Assembly (NCBI RefSeq): GCF_014861365.1
Contig: NZ_RRYW01000009.1
Coordinates: 1-56,085, forward strand
Reading direction: 5' to 3'
Length of the DNA: 56,085 nt
From: Psychrobacter sp. FME6
GTDB taxonomy: Bacteria > Pseudomonadota > Gammaproteobacteria > Pseudomonadales > Moraxellaceae
In this document: positions 39,166-47,889 of the stretch, one piece after another
Layout: every line of letters starts with the position of its first letter
How positions within the stretch are numbered: position 1 is the first letter of the stretch
Notes under the pieces: model-generated
The model's database searches: none
Seen by the model: only the letters and a program-made list of their open reading frames with translations
What the model was told of the DNA's origin: nothing
Made by a program: the position numbers and the translations under genes

Positions 39166-39467
39166 TTTATAAGGGTGTCACATTCTTAACATCTTAAGCA
39201 CACTTCTTTATAACTTGTAAAAACTATCGGCTGGGCATTTTGTTATGATAATTGAACGTTAAGAAAAAAAACAACTGAAATAAGCATTGTTAAGTTATAC
39301 GTCACTATTATTATTTTCAATACTTTTAAATTATTCGTATAAATCTCAATATAGCTGTCCATTAATAATTAGCTGTCCATTAATAATCAGCGGCTCTCTA
39401 GATAGCTATTACCTTAACAGCAATTTTCATTCAATAAATCAATAATAAATAAACAAGGATAATTATC
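39166..39467. promoter_or_regulatory. Upstream region of the Sad gene with an 18-bp tandem repeat
   Basis: TAGCTGTCCATTAATAAT occurs twice in perfect tandem (39352-39369 and 39370-39387), ending 80 bp before the start codon. This fits paired regulator sites or a simple duplication. The rest is AT-rich with no coding region. Confidence 0.55.
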
Positions 39468-40856
39468 ATGGCAGATATTACCACTGTAAACCCAGCGACG
39501 GGTAAAGACATTAAAGACTATCGCTATATGAGCAATGATGAAGTCAATAAAATCATTGATGCGTCTCACAAGGCATTTTCAGAATGGCGTTTAGTAAGCC
39601 CTGAAGAGCGTGCTAAAGTGATTACTTCTATTGGCGAAACACTGATGAAGTATAAAGATGAATTGGCAAAACTGATGACCGAAGAGCGTGGTAAAACGTT
39701 AGCGGCCAGCTTAGGTGAAGTTGATTTATGTAAAGGTATTTGCGATTTCACTGCCAGTGAAGGCGTTGCTGCTCTGGCGAGTGATGAACGCGATATCGAG
39801 GGTATTAAGCAAGGTCTTATCAGTTACGATCCTATCGGTATTATCTATGGTATCCAACCATGGAACTTCCCCGCTTACCAGGTATTTCGCTATACCATTG
39901 CCAATCTAATGGCAGGTAACAGTATTTTGCTTAAGCACGCCTCTAACGTGACAGGTTCAGGCTTATTGATTGAAAAAATCATGCATGAGTCTGACCTTCC
40001 AAATGATTTGTTCCGCGCATTAATCATCAGTCATGACCAATCTGAGAAAGTGATTGAACATGAAAAAGTACGCGGCGTCACACTAACCGGTAGTGATGTA
40101 GCGGGTCGCGTTGTAGCTCAACAGGCGGCTAAAGCGTTGAAAAAGACCGTCATGGAACTTGGTTCTAACGATGCGTTTATCGTATTAGAAGACGCCGACT
40201 TAGACTTGGCAGCGGCAACCTGTGCCCATGCACGCTTATACAATAATGGTGAAACTTGTATCGCCGCCAAACGGTTTGTCGTCGTCGATAGCGTTTATGA
40301 CAAATTCCGCGACCTCGTTATTGAAAAATTCAATAACTACAAAGTAGGCGACCCAATGGACGACTCTACTGACGTCGGCCCCATGTCAAGTATCAAGCAG
40401 CGTGATGATTTGAATAAACAAGTTCAAGAAAGTGTAGATAAAGGCGCAACGATTACTTTAGGCGGGAAAGTTTCAGATAAGCCTGGTGCTTTTTATCCAC
40501 CGACTATTTTGGAGAATATCACTCCAGAACAGCCTGCTTATAAAGACGAGCTATTCGGTCCAGTTGCCTCGCTTATTCGCGCCAAAGACCAAGATGATGC
40601 GTTCAGAATTGCCAACGACAGCCGTTATGGGCTAGGTGGTGCTATCTTCTCAAAAAATGAAGAGAAGGCTATTAAACTGGCTCAGCAGCACTTCGATACC
40701 GGTATGGTTTATATCAATGGCTATGATTTGGTCAATCCAGGTCTACCGTTTGGCGGTGTTAAAGACTCAGGTTACGGCCGTGAACATGGTGGCTTCGGTA
40801 TAAAAGAGTTTGTAAATATCAAAGCAGTCCATGTGGTTGGCAAAAAACCTGCTTAG
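39468..40856 (+). CDS. NAD-dependent succinate-semialdehyde dehydrogenase, Sad-like
   Basis: A 462-residue aldehyde dehydrogenase, exactly the length of E. coli Sad (YneI). The catalytic Cys is C264 (NNGETCIAAKR) and the general base E230 (VMELGSNDAF). GIQPWNFPAYQVF and VTLTGSDVAG shape the NAD site. The family oxidises succinate semialdehyde to succinate for the TCA cycle. No GABA aminotransferase is adjacent, so the physiological aldehyde is open. AAGGAT lies seven bases before the ATG. It is monocistronic, with an 18-bp tandem repeat in its control region and a terminator after it. Confidence 0.9.
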   Translation: MADITTVNPATGKDIKDYRYMSNDEVNKIIDASHKAFSEWRLVSPEERAKVITSIGETLMKYKDELAKLMTEERGKTLAASLGEVDLCKGICDFTASEGVAALASDERDIEGIKQGLISYDPIGIIYGIQPWNFPAYQVFRYTIANLMAGNSILLKHASNVTGSGLLIEKIMHESDLPNDLFRALIISHDQSEKVIEHEKVRGVTLTGSDVAGRVVAQQAAKALKKTVMELGSNDAFIVLEDADLDLAAATCAHARLYNNGETCIAAKRFVVVDSVYDKFRDLVIEKFNNYKVGDPMDDSTDVGPMSSIKQRDDLNKQVQESVDKGATITLGGKVSDKPGAFYPPTILENITPEQPAYKDELFGPVASLIRAKDQDDAFRIANDSRYGLGGAIFSKNEEKAIKLAQQHFDTGMVYINGYDLVNPGLPFGGVKDSGYGREHGGFGIKEFVNIKAVHVVGKKPA

Positions 40857-40884
40857 TTTTAAATTATTTTAACAGCTTAATTTT

Positions 40885-40920
40885 AAATATCCCGTTACTC
40901 AGTAGCGGGATATTTTTTTT
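40885..40920 (+). terminator. Terminator of the Sad-like gene
   Basis: AATATCCCG and CGGGATATT pair around a loop of about 11 bases and run into eight Ts. Confidence 0.88.
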
Positions 40921-40970
40921 GCTATGAATCATCAGTGCTATAAATTATCAATCACGTTATTTGAGCGCAT

Positions 40971-41006
40971 AAAAAAGCAGAACCAGTTATGGTTCTGCTT
41001 TTTTAT
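40971..41006 (-). terminator. Terminator of purM-purN, bidirectional
   Basis: AAAAAAGCAGAACCA and TGGTTCTGCTTTTTT form a 15-bp stem around a 4-base loop, 40 bp past the purN stop on the minus strand. Confidence 0.9.
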
Positions 41007-41045
41007 CAAACGGAAAGTTATGGGTGAAATAGTTATGTTTAAAAC

Positions 41046-41744
41046 TTAATCATTTAGCCATAGCTTTAAAGGTAAGGCTGGTAAATGGCTGGATTTATTA
41101 TTAATGTCATCGTTCAAACTGATAACACCTTTAGCAATCAGTAATATCGTCCAAGGTAGCAGTTGGTGTTCGAGCTTTTGTACGCGTGATTGTAAGCCAT
41201 CCGCTGTATCTTTAACGCCAACCGTTAATACAGCTTGGGTTAAAACTGCGCCAGCATCGAGCTCAGCGGTGACCACATGAATACTACAACCATGATGACG
41301 CTCGCCCGCTTGTATGGCACGCTGGTGCGTATTAAGCCCTTTATAAGCAGGTAGCAGCGACGGATGCAGATTGATCATCGGTGCTGGTGCATTATTGATA
41401 AATGATCCGCTCAATACCCGCATAAATCCGGCCAAGGCAATCAAGTCAGGTTGCCATGATTTTAACTGCTCATTAGCGTGGCTCTCAAAAGTTTTAATCC
41501 CCATACGTTTGCCGCTATCGGTATGTGAGAGCAGGGCAACAGGGATATTTGCTTGCTCAGCGCGGTTAATCGCATAGGCATCTTCACGGTTACTAATGAT
41601 ACCGACAATCTCAACCGGTAGCGCGCCTGCTTGCATTGCATCGATCAATACTTGCAGGTTGCTACCACTACCAGATACCAAGACAGCAATGCGCAATGGC
41701 TTAGCTGGTTTTTTCGAAATGCTTGTTAGGTTGTCATCTGACAT
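41046..41744 (-). CDS. purN: Phosphoribosylglycinamide formyltransferase
   Basis: Transfers formyl from 10-formyl-THF to GAR, the third step of purine synthesis. The 232-residue protein has the phosphate-binding loop SGSGSNLQ, catalytic N125 and H127 (MINLHPSLLPAYKG) and D163 (ELDAG), matching E. coli N106/H108/D144. A polar N-terminal extension (1-17) and a longer C-terminus (DDINNKSSHLPALPL...) make it about 20 residues longer than E. coli PurN. Its ATG overlaps the purM stop by one base (TAATG), so translation is probably coupled to purM. Confidence 0.96.
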   Translation of the reverse strand: MSDDNLTSISKKPAKPLRIAVLVSGSGSNLQVLIDAMQAGALPVEIVGIISNREDAYAINRAEQANIPVALLSHTDSGKRMGIKTFESHANEQLKSWQPDLIALAGFMRVLSGSFINNAPAPMINLHPSLLPAYKGLNTHQRAIQAGERHHGCSIHVVTAELDAGAVLTQAVLTVGVKDTADGLQSRVQKLEHQLLPWTILLIAKGVISLNDDINNKSSHLPALPLKLWLND

Positions 41745-42799
41745 TAACGGTACACCACGGCGTCCGCTTCGCGGCTGACCATTTCACCCATTTGCCACGC
41801 ATTTTCGCCTGCATCATTTAAGATTTTTATAGCCGTTTCGGCTTTATCCTTAGGAACCACGATGACAAAACCAACGCCGCAGTTAAAGGTACGGTACATC
41901 TCGCTTTGCTCAATATTACCTTGGGTTTGTAACCACGTGAACAGCTCTGAGAACTGCCAGCTATTGGCATCGATACTCGCCGCTAGATTATCTGGTAATA
42001 CACGCGGTAAGTTATCCGTTAAGCCGCCACCAGTGATATGTGACATCGCATGTAGAGCTGAGCTACCGAGGGCGTCTTGTAGTGCTTTGATGGCTTTAAC
42101 ATAGATACGTGTCGGTGCCATTAGGGCATCTTGAATAGGTTGACCGTCTAATTGCTCATTGCTGGTAGTGACATCAATGCCGCTGACTTCAATGACTTTA
42201 CGAACCAATGAATAACCGTTAGAATGCGCACCACTGGAAGCTAGGGCAATCAATACATCGCCTTCTGCGACATTTTCACCAGTGATTACCTCGCTCTCTT
42301 CAACGACGCCTACGCAGAACCCAGCCAAGTCATAATCGTCATCTTGATACATACCAGGCATCTCAGCTGTTTCGCCACCGATCAGTGCGCAATTTGATAG
42401 CTTACAGCCTTCGCCAATACCAGTAACGACCGTGGCCGCCACATCAACATCAAGCTTGCCTGTTGCATAGTAATCTAAGAAAAATAAAGGTTCTGCACCG
42501 CAGACCAATAAATCGTTGACGCACATGGCAACCAAATCGATACCGATGGTGTCATGGCGATTCAGTTGCAAGGCCAGTTTAAGCTTGGTGCCTACGCCGT
42601 CAGTACCCGAAACCAATAAGGGTGAGGTGTAACCAGTCGGAATACGACAAAGCGCCCCAAAACCGCCAAGTCCGCCCACAACTTCAGAGCGTGAAGTGGC
42701 TTTTGCCACGGATTTGATACGTTGAACCAACGCATCGCCAGCATCAATATCAACGCCTGCATCTTTGTAGCTTAAAGAAGGCTTATTACTCATGGTCAT
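41744..42799 (-). CDS. purM: Phosphoribosylformylglycinamidine cyclo-ligase (AIR synthetase)
   Basis: Closes the imidazole ring with ATP to give AIR, the fifth step of purine synthesis. The 351-residue protein starts [18 protein letters not shown] and has [45 protein letters not shown] and [14 protein letters not shown], all PurM signatures. Two ATGs (42799 and 42793) are possible; GTGAG lies close to the first. It forms an operon with purN, the standard arrangement. There is no recognisable PurR operator upstream. Confidence 0.97.
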   Translation of the reverse strand: MTMSNKPSLSYKDAGVDIDAGDALVQRIKSVAKATSRSEVVGGLGGFGALCRIPTGYTSPLLVSGTDGVGTKLKLALQLNRHDTIGIDLVAMCVNDLLVCGAEPLFFLDYYATGKLDVDVAATVVTGIGEGCKLSNCALIGGETAEMPGMYQDDDYDLAGFCVGVVEESEVITGENVAEGDVLIALASSGAHSNGYSLVRKVIEVSGIDVTTSNEQLDGQPIQDALMAPTRIYVKAIKALQDALGSSALHAMSHITGGGLTDNLPRVLPDNLAASIDANSWQFSELFTWLQTQGNIEQSEMYRTFNCGVGFVIVVPKDKAETAIKILNDAGENAWQMGEMVSREADAVVYR

Positions 42800-43144
42800 C
42801 TCACAAATTTTATAGGAATGAAGGTCAGTCAGTAGAAAAGCGAATCGGTCGTGTGAATTTCGTAGATTGTGCGCGCATTATACCCAAAAATGCCCCACAC
42901 TCGCAAAGCAACTTGCTGTTATTTGCTCGATAATTGGCTGATATTTAATGTAGGCTGATGATAAAGGGTCAATAAAAAATTAAGAAACAAAAAATGACGG
43001 CTTTTTTATTTTACTCTGCAATAATAGAACGCTAAATTTATTGTCAATAACTGTTCGCTGTTATAAGCTTACTGCTTAACGCATGTTACAACATGGACTA
43101 AGCGCACCACTATTTTAAATCAGCCTAACCAAGGATTACTTGTC
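42800..43144. other. Divergent purM / permease gap
   Basis: No coding region. GC-rich GTGCGCGCATTATACCC near 42870 contains a possible -10 for purM on the minus strand. The rest is AT-rich with no repeat family present. Confidence 0.4.
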
Positions 43145-44251
43145 ATGATGAAACAACCAATAGATCCTTTTTTTCGGCGTTTATTTATTGTCGTTACTAT
43201 CATTGTGGCGGTGTTCTTGTTGTATTTAATGATGCCGGTCATTGTGCCGTTTGTCTTTGCTTTTGTGCTGGCGTATTTATTTAATCCACTGGTAAAGCGT
43301 CTGTCTAAATATATCAAACGCTGGATGGCGATTATTATCGTCTACTCGACGATTACTTTGGGGATGGTGCTGCTACTTTGGTGGCTAGTACCGACGCTGT
43401 GGCATCAGCTGCAAGCTGCATGGGATTATTTGCCCAAGGTTTTAAATTGGTATAATCAAGTCGTGCGAGAATGGTTCACCAACAACAGTCGCATTCGTCT
43501 ACCTGAACTAAAAGCCAAAGGGTTTTCTGAGAGCTTAGTCGACTATATGCAGGCGAATTATAAGTTTGCCGATGCCAGCACGATGATGAGTCAAATACTT
43601 GTCTCGAGTATGAATTTCATCAACAATGCTGGACTCATTGTATTGGTTCCTATTTTGACCTTTTATTTCTTGTTTAACTGGGATCAACGCCTACAAACAT
43701 GGAAGGTAGCGATACCAGAGCCTTATTGTGAAAAAGTAGTGGCCATCGCTCAAGAATGCGATCGTGCATTGATGGCATTTATTAAAGGTCAGCTATTAGT
43801 GATGGTATTATTGGGTGCCATTTATGCCGTGCAGCTCCAGCTTATCGGGCTTGAGCTTGGGCTTATCATTGGCATGGTGGCTGGTATTGCCAGCTTCGTC
43901 CCATATTTGGGCTTCGGTATCGGCTTTATTGCGGCGATTACTGCTTGCCTATTCCAATTTGGCTTAGACTGGACACATTTATCATTGATTGTTGGCGCGT
44001 TTTTGGTTGGTCAAGCCGCAGAAGGCTATATCCTACAACCTTTACTATTAGGTGATAAGATTGGACTGTCGCCGTTATGGGTCATCTTTGCGGTGTTGGC
44101 AGGGGCAAGTTTGCTAGGTTTCGTCGGTATGCTTATTGCGCTGCCTGTGTCTGCTGTCATCAACGTTTTATTCCGTCACCTGTATGCTTATTATCAATCC
44201 ACGGATTTTTATAAAGGCCGGAAACAGTTTGCTTTATTTGATAAACAATAA
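43145..44251 (+). CDS. AI-2E transporter family permease, PerM-like
   Basis: A 368-residue multi-pass inner-membrane protein of the PerM/TqsA (UPF0118) family. Hydrophobic segments are seen near 12-32, 35-50, 60-85, 160-180, 217-240, 245-265, 272-290 and 310-345, matching the usual eight-helix plan. The soluble section (about 85-155) holds AWDYLPKVLNWYNQVVREWF. The C-terminal PLLLGDKIGLSPLWVIFAVLAGASLLGFVGML is typical. Some members export AI-2 and others sodium ions; the substrate cannot be told here. AAGGA lies eight bases before the ATG. It lies upstream of hda on the same strand, as in several relatives. Confidence 0.9.
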   Translation: MMKQPIDPFFRRLFIVVTIIVAVFLLYLMMPVIVPFVFAFVLAYLFNPLVKRLSKYIKRWMAIIIVYSTITLGMVLLLWWLVPTLWHQLQAAWDYLPKVLNWYNQVVREWFTNNSRIRLPELKAKGFSESLVDYMQANYKFADASTMMSQILVSSMNFINNAGLIVLVPILTFYFLFNWDQRLQTWKVAIPEPYCEKVVAIAQECDRALMAFIKGQLLVMVLLGAIYAVQLQLIGLELGLIIGMVAGIASFVPYLGFGIGFIAAITACLFQFGLDWTHLSLIVGAFLVGQAAEGYILQPLLLGDKIGLSPLWVIFAVLAGASLLGFVGMLIALPVSAVINVLFRHLYAYYQSTDFYKGRKQFALFDKQ

Positions 44252-44345
44252 TGAGGTTATATTACCCAAGGATAGAAATGTATTAGGTGGGAAGGCTGTT
44301 TTACGGTGCAAGGCACTTTTGATAAATGATAATTGATTGGGCTTA

Positions 44346-44561
44346 ATGGGTAAAAGACTTGTCAGTCATTTTGCAAATATGTTATATATAGGCGCAGTAA
44401 TAACGGTATTTGCCGTTACTAGGTTGGCTTTGATAAAAGCGAGTTTTGCCAAAGCCGGTTTAAAAATATTAGTCGTTTATCCTTTTTTATGGCACTTTTT
44501 ATTACCCTACTTATTACCCCATGCAAAACGAGTTGATGATTCATGGCAGAAGCACAGCTAA
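44346..44561 (+). CDS. Possible small membrane protein overlapping hda
   Basis: A 71-residue frame with two hydrophobic stretches (ANMLYIGAVITVFAVTRLAL and LKILVVYPFLWHFLLPYLLP) in the gap between the permease and hda. It overlaps the hda start by 19 bases. There is no clear Shine-Dalgarno, and the family is not recognised. It could be a real small membrane protein translationally coupled to hda, or chance, so confidence is low. Confidence 0.3.
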   Translation: MGKRLVSHFANMLYIGAVITVFAVTRLALIKASFAKAGLKILVVYPFLWHFLLPYLLPHAKRVDDSWQKHS

Positions 44562-45355
44562 GTCTCAATCTGGATATTAAGCACGATGCAAGTCTCAGTG
44601 ACTTTGCCGGTCCAGGTTGGATGTCTATTATTGATGCAGTGCGGCAGCTACATGTCGGCCTGATTGGTCAGCTGTACCTATTTGGCAGTCCTGCTACAGG
44701 CAAGTCGCACTTATTATCCGCTATTTGTGAGTCGTTTATCGAGATGGACAAGTCGGCGATTTGTTTGTCACTGAATGAGCTGATTCATACCGATGTCAAT
44801 GTGCTTTCTTCTTTAGAGAATTTCTCATTGATTGCTATTGATGACTTAGAAGTGATCGAGCAAAACAGCCAATGGCAAGAAGCGTTATTTCATCTGATCA
44901 ATCGCAGCCGTGAAGGCCAGCGCCAGCTATTATTTGCTGCCAATAAGCCTGCATCCGAACTGCCGTTTCAGTTGAGAGACTTGCTGACACGTTTGGCACA
45001 AGCGCCTTCGTTTAAAGTGCCTACAGGTCACGATTTGGCAGATCGTCAAGCCTTATTGCAGTCCATATTACGCAGACGTGGTTGGCAGTTTGATGAACGT
45101 ATTATCAGTTATTTACTCACTGAAGGGCCGCATCGTATCGGTGCGATGATGGAAGTGCTCAATTATATTCAACCGATGTTTTCAAACCTTGGCCGTAGTA
45201 ATATATCTAAAGCAGTGATAAGCGATGCTTTGCGTACCATTGATGAGCAGACACTCGCCGCAGAGCTGGCTGATATTGCCCAAGAGACGCAAGTAGACAA
45301 CGATGCTGCTGATCAAGATCAGCATACCCATCATACAATGCCGCTTGATTTTTAG
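44543..45355 (+). CDS. hda: DnaA regulatory inactivator Hda
   Basis: With the loaded sliding clamp, Hda stimulates ATP hydrolysis by DnaA and so prevents re-initiation of replication. The 270-residue protein begins AQLSLNLDI, a clamp-binding motif of QLSLPL type with N in place of P. The AAA+ domain has Walker A GSPATGKSH (48-56) and Walker B SLIAIDDLEVI, plus arginine-finger region LLTRLAQAPSFKV. An acidic tail of about 30 residues (ETQVDNDAADQDQ) extends beyond the E. coli protein (233). DnaA itself is not in the window. Confidence 0.9.
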   Translation: MAEAQLSLNLDIKHDASLSDFAGPGWMSIIDAVRQLHVGLIGQLYLFGSPATGKSHLLSAICESFIEMDKSAICLSLNELIHTDVNVLSSLENFSLIAIDDLEVIEQNSQWQEALFHLINRSREGQRQLLFAANKPASELPFQLRDLLTRLAQAPSFKVPTGHDLADRQALLQSILRRRGWQFDERIISYLLTEGPHRIGAMMEVLNYIQPMFSNLGRSNISKAVISDALRTIDEQTLAAELADIAQETQVDNDAADQDQHTHHTMPLDF

Positions 45356-45411
45356 CATTAAGCACACGAATATCTCTATCCGAAACGTTTTTACTATTAA
45401 TGGAACTACTT

Positions 45412-46116
45412 ATGAAATTGAATGCTTCTTTGCTAAAAAAACTGTCTATCAGCGCTTTGCTCATTGGTGCGGGCGCCGTTTCTACGTTGTCACAAGCAGC
45501 GGTGACTTTATTGGTTGATGACCATATCAAAGTCACCGCAATCAATGGTCAAGAGCTTACGCAAAGCCTCTTTCAGCCTTTAACCAAAAGTTTCACATTA
45601 CAGCCTGGCAAACATGTGATTACAGCTAAGTATGATCGTCTATATAAATTGCGCCGCGATGAACACGACTATTTGCGCTCAGGGAATATCAGCGTCGCCG
45701 CTGAAATGGTAGACAATCAAACCTATCGCTTAACCATGCCAAACCAACCAGAAGAGTACGCAGCAGCCAAAGAATATGCTGAGCGTCCAACACTCGCGGT
45801 ACAACAGAACAATACCGTTATTGCCAGCCAAGAAAGTGTTGGGGGTAGCGATGGCGGTTTATTCTCAGGGCTAGGCAAAGCACTAGGTGGGGCATTTGGT
45901 GGCGGTGATGCTGAGCTACAAAACCAGCGTGCTATTGCGGCACTAGATAAGCCAGAAGCAAGCACTCAAAGTAACGTTGATACCGGTACAGTCACTGCGG
46001 TTAAGCAAACGACAAGCGTTGCTTCATCTACCAATACCTTAGATCAATTTATGCAACTTTGGCTACAAGCAACACCTGCTGAGCGTGAGAAAATGCGTCA
46101 GTGGATTCAAAAATAA
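45412..46116 (+). CDS. DUF2057 family envelope protein
   Basis: A 234-residue secreted protein. The signal peptide is MKLNASLLKKLSISALLIGA...LSQA, cleaved before AVTLLVDD. The DUF2057 (YccT) domain covers about 30-150, including VTAINGQEL, LQPGKHVITAKYDRLY and YRLTMPNQPEEYAAAKEYAE. A Gly-rich linker (GGSDGGLFSGLGKALGGAFGG) and a C-terminal helix (NTLDQFMQLWLQATPAEREKMRQWIQK) follow. The family is periplasmic and of unclear function. The start at 45412 has GGAAC seven bases upstream and is preferred over the ATG at 45400. A terminator follows. Confidence 0.85.
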   Translation: MKLNASLLKKLSISALLIGAGAVSTLSQAAVTLLVDDHIKVTAINGQELTQSLFQPLTKSFTLQPGKHVITAKYDRLYKLRRDEHDYLRSGNISVAAEMVDNQTYRLTMPNQPEEYAAAKEYAERPTLAVQQNNTVIASQESVGGSDGGLFSGLGKALGGAFGGGDAELQNQRAIAALDKPEASTQSNVDTGTVTAVKQTTSVASSTNTLDQFMQLWLQATPAEREKMRQWIQK

Positions 46117-46149
46117 ATAGTCATTAGTAAAGTATTAGAAAATAAGAAC

Positions 46150-46185
46150 AATAAAAAAGCACCTAATTTAGGTGCTTTTTTATTA
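46150..46185 (+). terminator. Terminator of the DUF2057 gene
   Basis: AAAAAAGCACCTAA and TTAGGTGCTTTTTT form a perfect 14-bp stem with essentially no extra loop bases, 33 bp after the stop. Confidence 0.9.
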
Positions 46186-46203
46186 CTCAAAATTTATTTT
46201 TTC

Positions 46204-46341
46204 TATAGTCAGTGAGAAGTAATATCGCTACATCACGTACTGCAGGTACCGTTTTTTCTTGCTTGCTGTGCCTACGCAGACAGAGGCTGCAAAAAAACTA
46301 TACCCGCAGTATCGTAGCGTTTTTAAAGTATTTTAACTATA
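46204..46341. repeat. Family A repeat, GTACTGC sub-form, downstream of dps
   Basis: 138 bp from TATAGTCAGTGAGAAG to TTTTAACTATA. Nearly identical to 6494-6636. It lies between the DUF2057 terminator and the dps stop, where two genes converge. On the minus strand its strong hairpin could serve as a dps terminator. Confidence 0.9.
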
Positions 46342-46362
46342 TATTGTTTTAAACAGAAATTG

Positions 46363-46848
46363 TTAGCCTAAAAAAGCGTTGTACATCCAAACCAGCTTTT
46401 CTTGCTCTTGCACGTAAGCATCAACGAGATCCGCTGAACCTTGGTCATCGGCATCGCTTGCTAGTGCCGACACTTGGCGCTGTTCTTCGATAAGTACCTG
46501 TAGGCCAGTTACCACACCTTTGACGCAAGTGGTGCCATCTTTAACGTTTTTATCTTCTTCAATGCTTGTATGCTGAGCAAAGTCGCTATAGGCGTGTAGT
46601 GGTGTGCCGCCTAAGGTTAAAATACGTTCAGCGATTTCATCAATTTGTATTTGTAGGGCAGTATATAGCTCTTCAAACTGTGGATGCAAAGTAAAGAAGT
46701 GCTCGCCTTTAACGTTCCAATGATAGCCACGAACGTTGATATAAAACATATGGTAGCTTGATAACAGGCTATTTAACTTCTCAATTACTTCGCTCATGTC
46801 TGCTTTTTCTAGACCGATTTGGTTGGTCACATTGTTAGTATTACTCAT
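46363..46848 (-). CDS. dps: Dps-family ferroxidase / DNA protection protein
   Basis: A 161-residue Dps protein: a dodecameric iron-storing shell that oxidises Fe(II) with hydrogen peroxide and protects DNA in stationary phase and oxidative stress. The inter-subunit ferroxidase ligands are visible: H43 (RGYHWNVKG), H55 and E59 (FTLHPQFEE), D70 and E74 (IQIDEIAER), matching H51, H63, D67, D78 and E82 of E. coli. The N-terminus lacks the Lys-rich DNA-binding tail of E. coli Dps. The start at 46848 has AAGGAT seven bases upstream and is preferred over one 17 codons earlier. A 7-bp dyad lies just upstream. Confidence 0.93.
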   Translation of the reverse strand: MSNTNNVTNQIGLEKADMSEVIEKLNSLLSSYHMFYINVRGYHWNVKGEHFFTLHPQFEELYTALQIQIDEIAERILTLGGTPLHAYSDFAQHTSIEEDKNVKDGTTCVKGVVTGLQVLIEEQRQVSALASDADDQGSADLVDAYVQEQEKLVWMYNAFLG

Positions 46849-46875
46849 AATATTATCCTTATAGTGTGAGTGTTC

Positions 46876-46900
46876 ATTGACTCTATCATATATAGTCAAT
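46876..46900 (-). promoter_or_regulatory. Dyad in the dps upstream region
   Basis: ATTGACT and AGTCAAT form a 7-bp dyad with an 11-base spacer, 28 bp upstream of the dps start. It might bind an OxyR- or Fur-like regulator. The right part (TATAGTCAATCCACGATAAA) also resembles a family A end, so it may instead be a repeat remnant. Confidence 0.4.
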
Positions 46901-46992
46901 CCACGATAAAAGAGTACAGTGTCAACCTCGATTGAAGTATGACATATACCTCTGCACTCGGCTGCCTTGACCCTCTTTTAAATTGAATCAAC

Positions 46993-47079
46993 AATACTAA
47001 AAAAGGTTGAATCTAAATATGCTTTGTTCTTATTTCAGTAGATGAATCTCATATTTAGAGCTTAATATTTTTTAGTATT
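46993..47079. promoter_or_regulatory. Large nested inverted repeat between the YcxB-like gene and dps
   Basis: Outer arms AATACTAAAAAA (46993-47004) and TTTTTTAGTATT (47068-47079) are perfect over 12 bp. Inner arms CTAAATATG (47013-47021) and CATATTTAG (47050-47058) are perfect over 9 bp. Internal loops are 8 and 9 bases and the apex is 28 bases. It may be the terminator of the minus-strand YcxB-like gene, a structured RNA, or a deleted mobile repeat. Confidence 0.6.
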
Positions 47080-47229
47080 CAATATTTTGTCTGTTGATGC
47101 TTATTATAATAGCAAAGTAGCAGTGATAAGTTAAATTCAATAAATATAATTTTATGATTGATTTATTGAAACTACTAATTCATCGATGCTACTCATTTAT
47201 TGATACTATCCATATCTACGTTATAAGGT

Positions 47230-47889
47230 TTATGCGGGAGGTTGTAAGTTTTCAGGGTTCAGACCTTTTACCGCAATGACTTCTTCTAGATGTTGGCGTA
47301 CCGTATCGATAGGGAATTTTTGCGCTTTTAAGCGTTTAGGGATGATTTGACTGCCTTGTTGACCCTTCATTTCAAACATCATAAAAATATAATCGTCCGT
47401 CTCATCCCAACTTTTGACCGCGCTCCAAGGAATCACCGCTTGCTGGGTTTGACCCGCGCGCATTTGCATACCGCGCATCTGATTGCTATTAAACATATCT
47501 GGCTGATTGACCGGCATGGCCATGACCAAACCATGCTTTTGCACCCCAAGCTTCATTTGACGCATCTCATCGGGCATTTCTTGTTCAGCGACTTGTTTTT
47601 CAAACTCTCTTTTGACATACCATTTAAAGCCAAGGGTACGAACCAGTAGATAAACCACCACTGCTACCAGCATCAACCAAAAAATAATGGTCGAGTAGCC
47701 GGTGACAAAGACCAGCCCTGCAATTGCCAGTATCACAACCACCGCCATAATAATCCATTCTTTGGTCTTGAAGCTGGATAGACCAAATGATGGGCTGGCA
47801 CTGGCAAACAGTTCATACTGTGCTTGGTGAAATTCAGCCTCGGTCAGGTTTAAGGCGACAGGTTGTAGGGTGTAGGGGTACAGGGCCAT
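47230..47889 (-). CDS. YcxB-like membrane protein
   Basis: A 219-residue protein with an N-terminal stretch YTLQPVALNLTEAEFHQAQYE, two adjacent membrane helices (about 45-65 and 67-87) and a C-terminal cytoplasmic domain (about 88-200) like the YcxB-like/PH-like domains: GVQKHGLVMAMP, QQAVIPWSAVKSWDETDDYIFMMFE, IIPKRLKAQKFPIDTVRQHLEE. A short Met/Gln-rich insertion (NSNQMRGMQMRAGQTQQ) interrupts the domain. Function unknown. GAGAAA lies near the start. It is a lone gene on the minus strand. Confidence 0.8.
   Translation of the reverse strand: MALYPYTLQPVALNLTEAEFHQAQYELFASASPSFGLSSFKTKEWIIMAVVVILAIAGLVFVTGYSTIIFWLMLVAVVVYLLVRTLGFKWYVKREFEKQVAEQEMPDEMRQMKLGVQKHGLVMAMPVNQPDMFNSNQMRGMQMRAGQTQQAVIPWSAVKSWDETDDYIFMMFEMKGQQGSQIIPKRLKAQKFPIDTVRQHLEEVIAVKGLNPENLQPPA

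Noticed and set aside
38974..39189. 71-residue frame downstream of the LysR gene
   Set aside because: It lies wholly in the nested A and C repeats.
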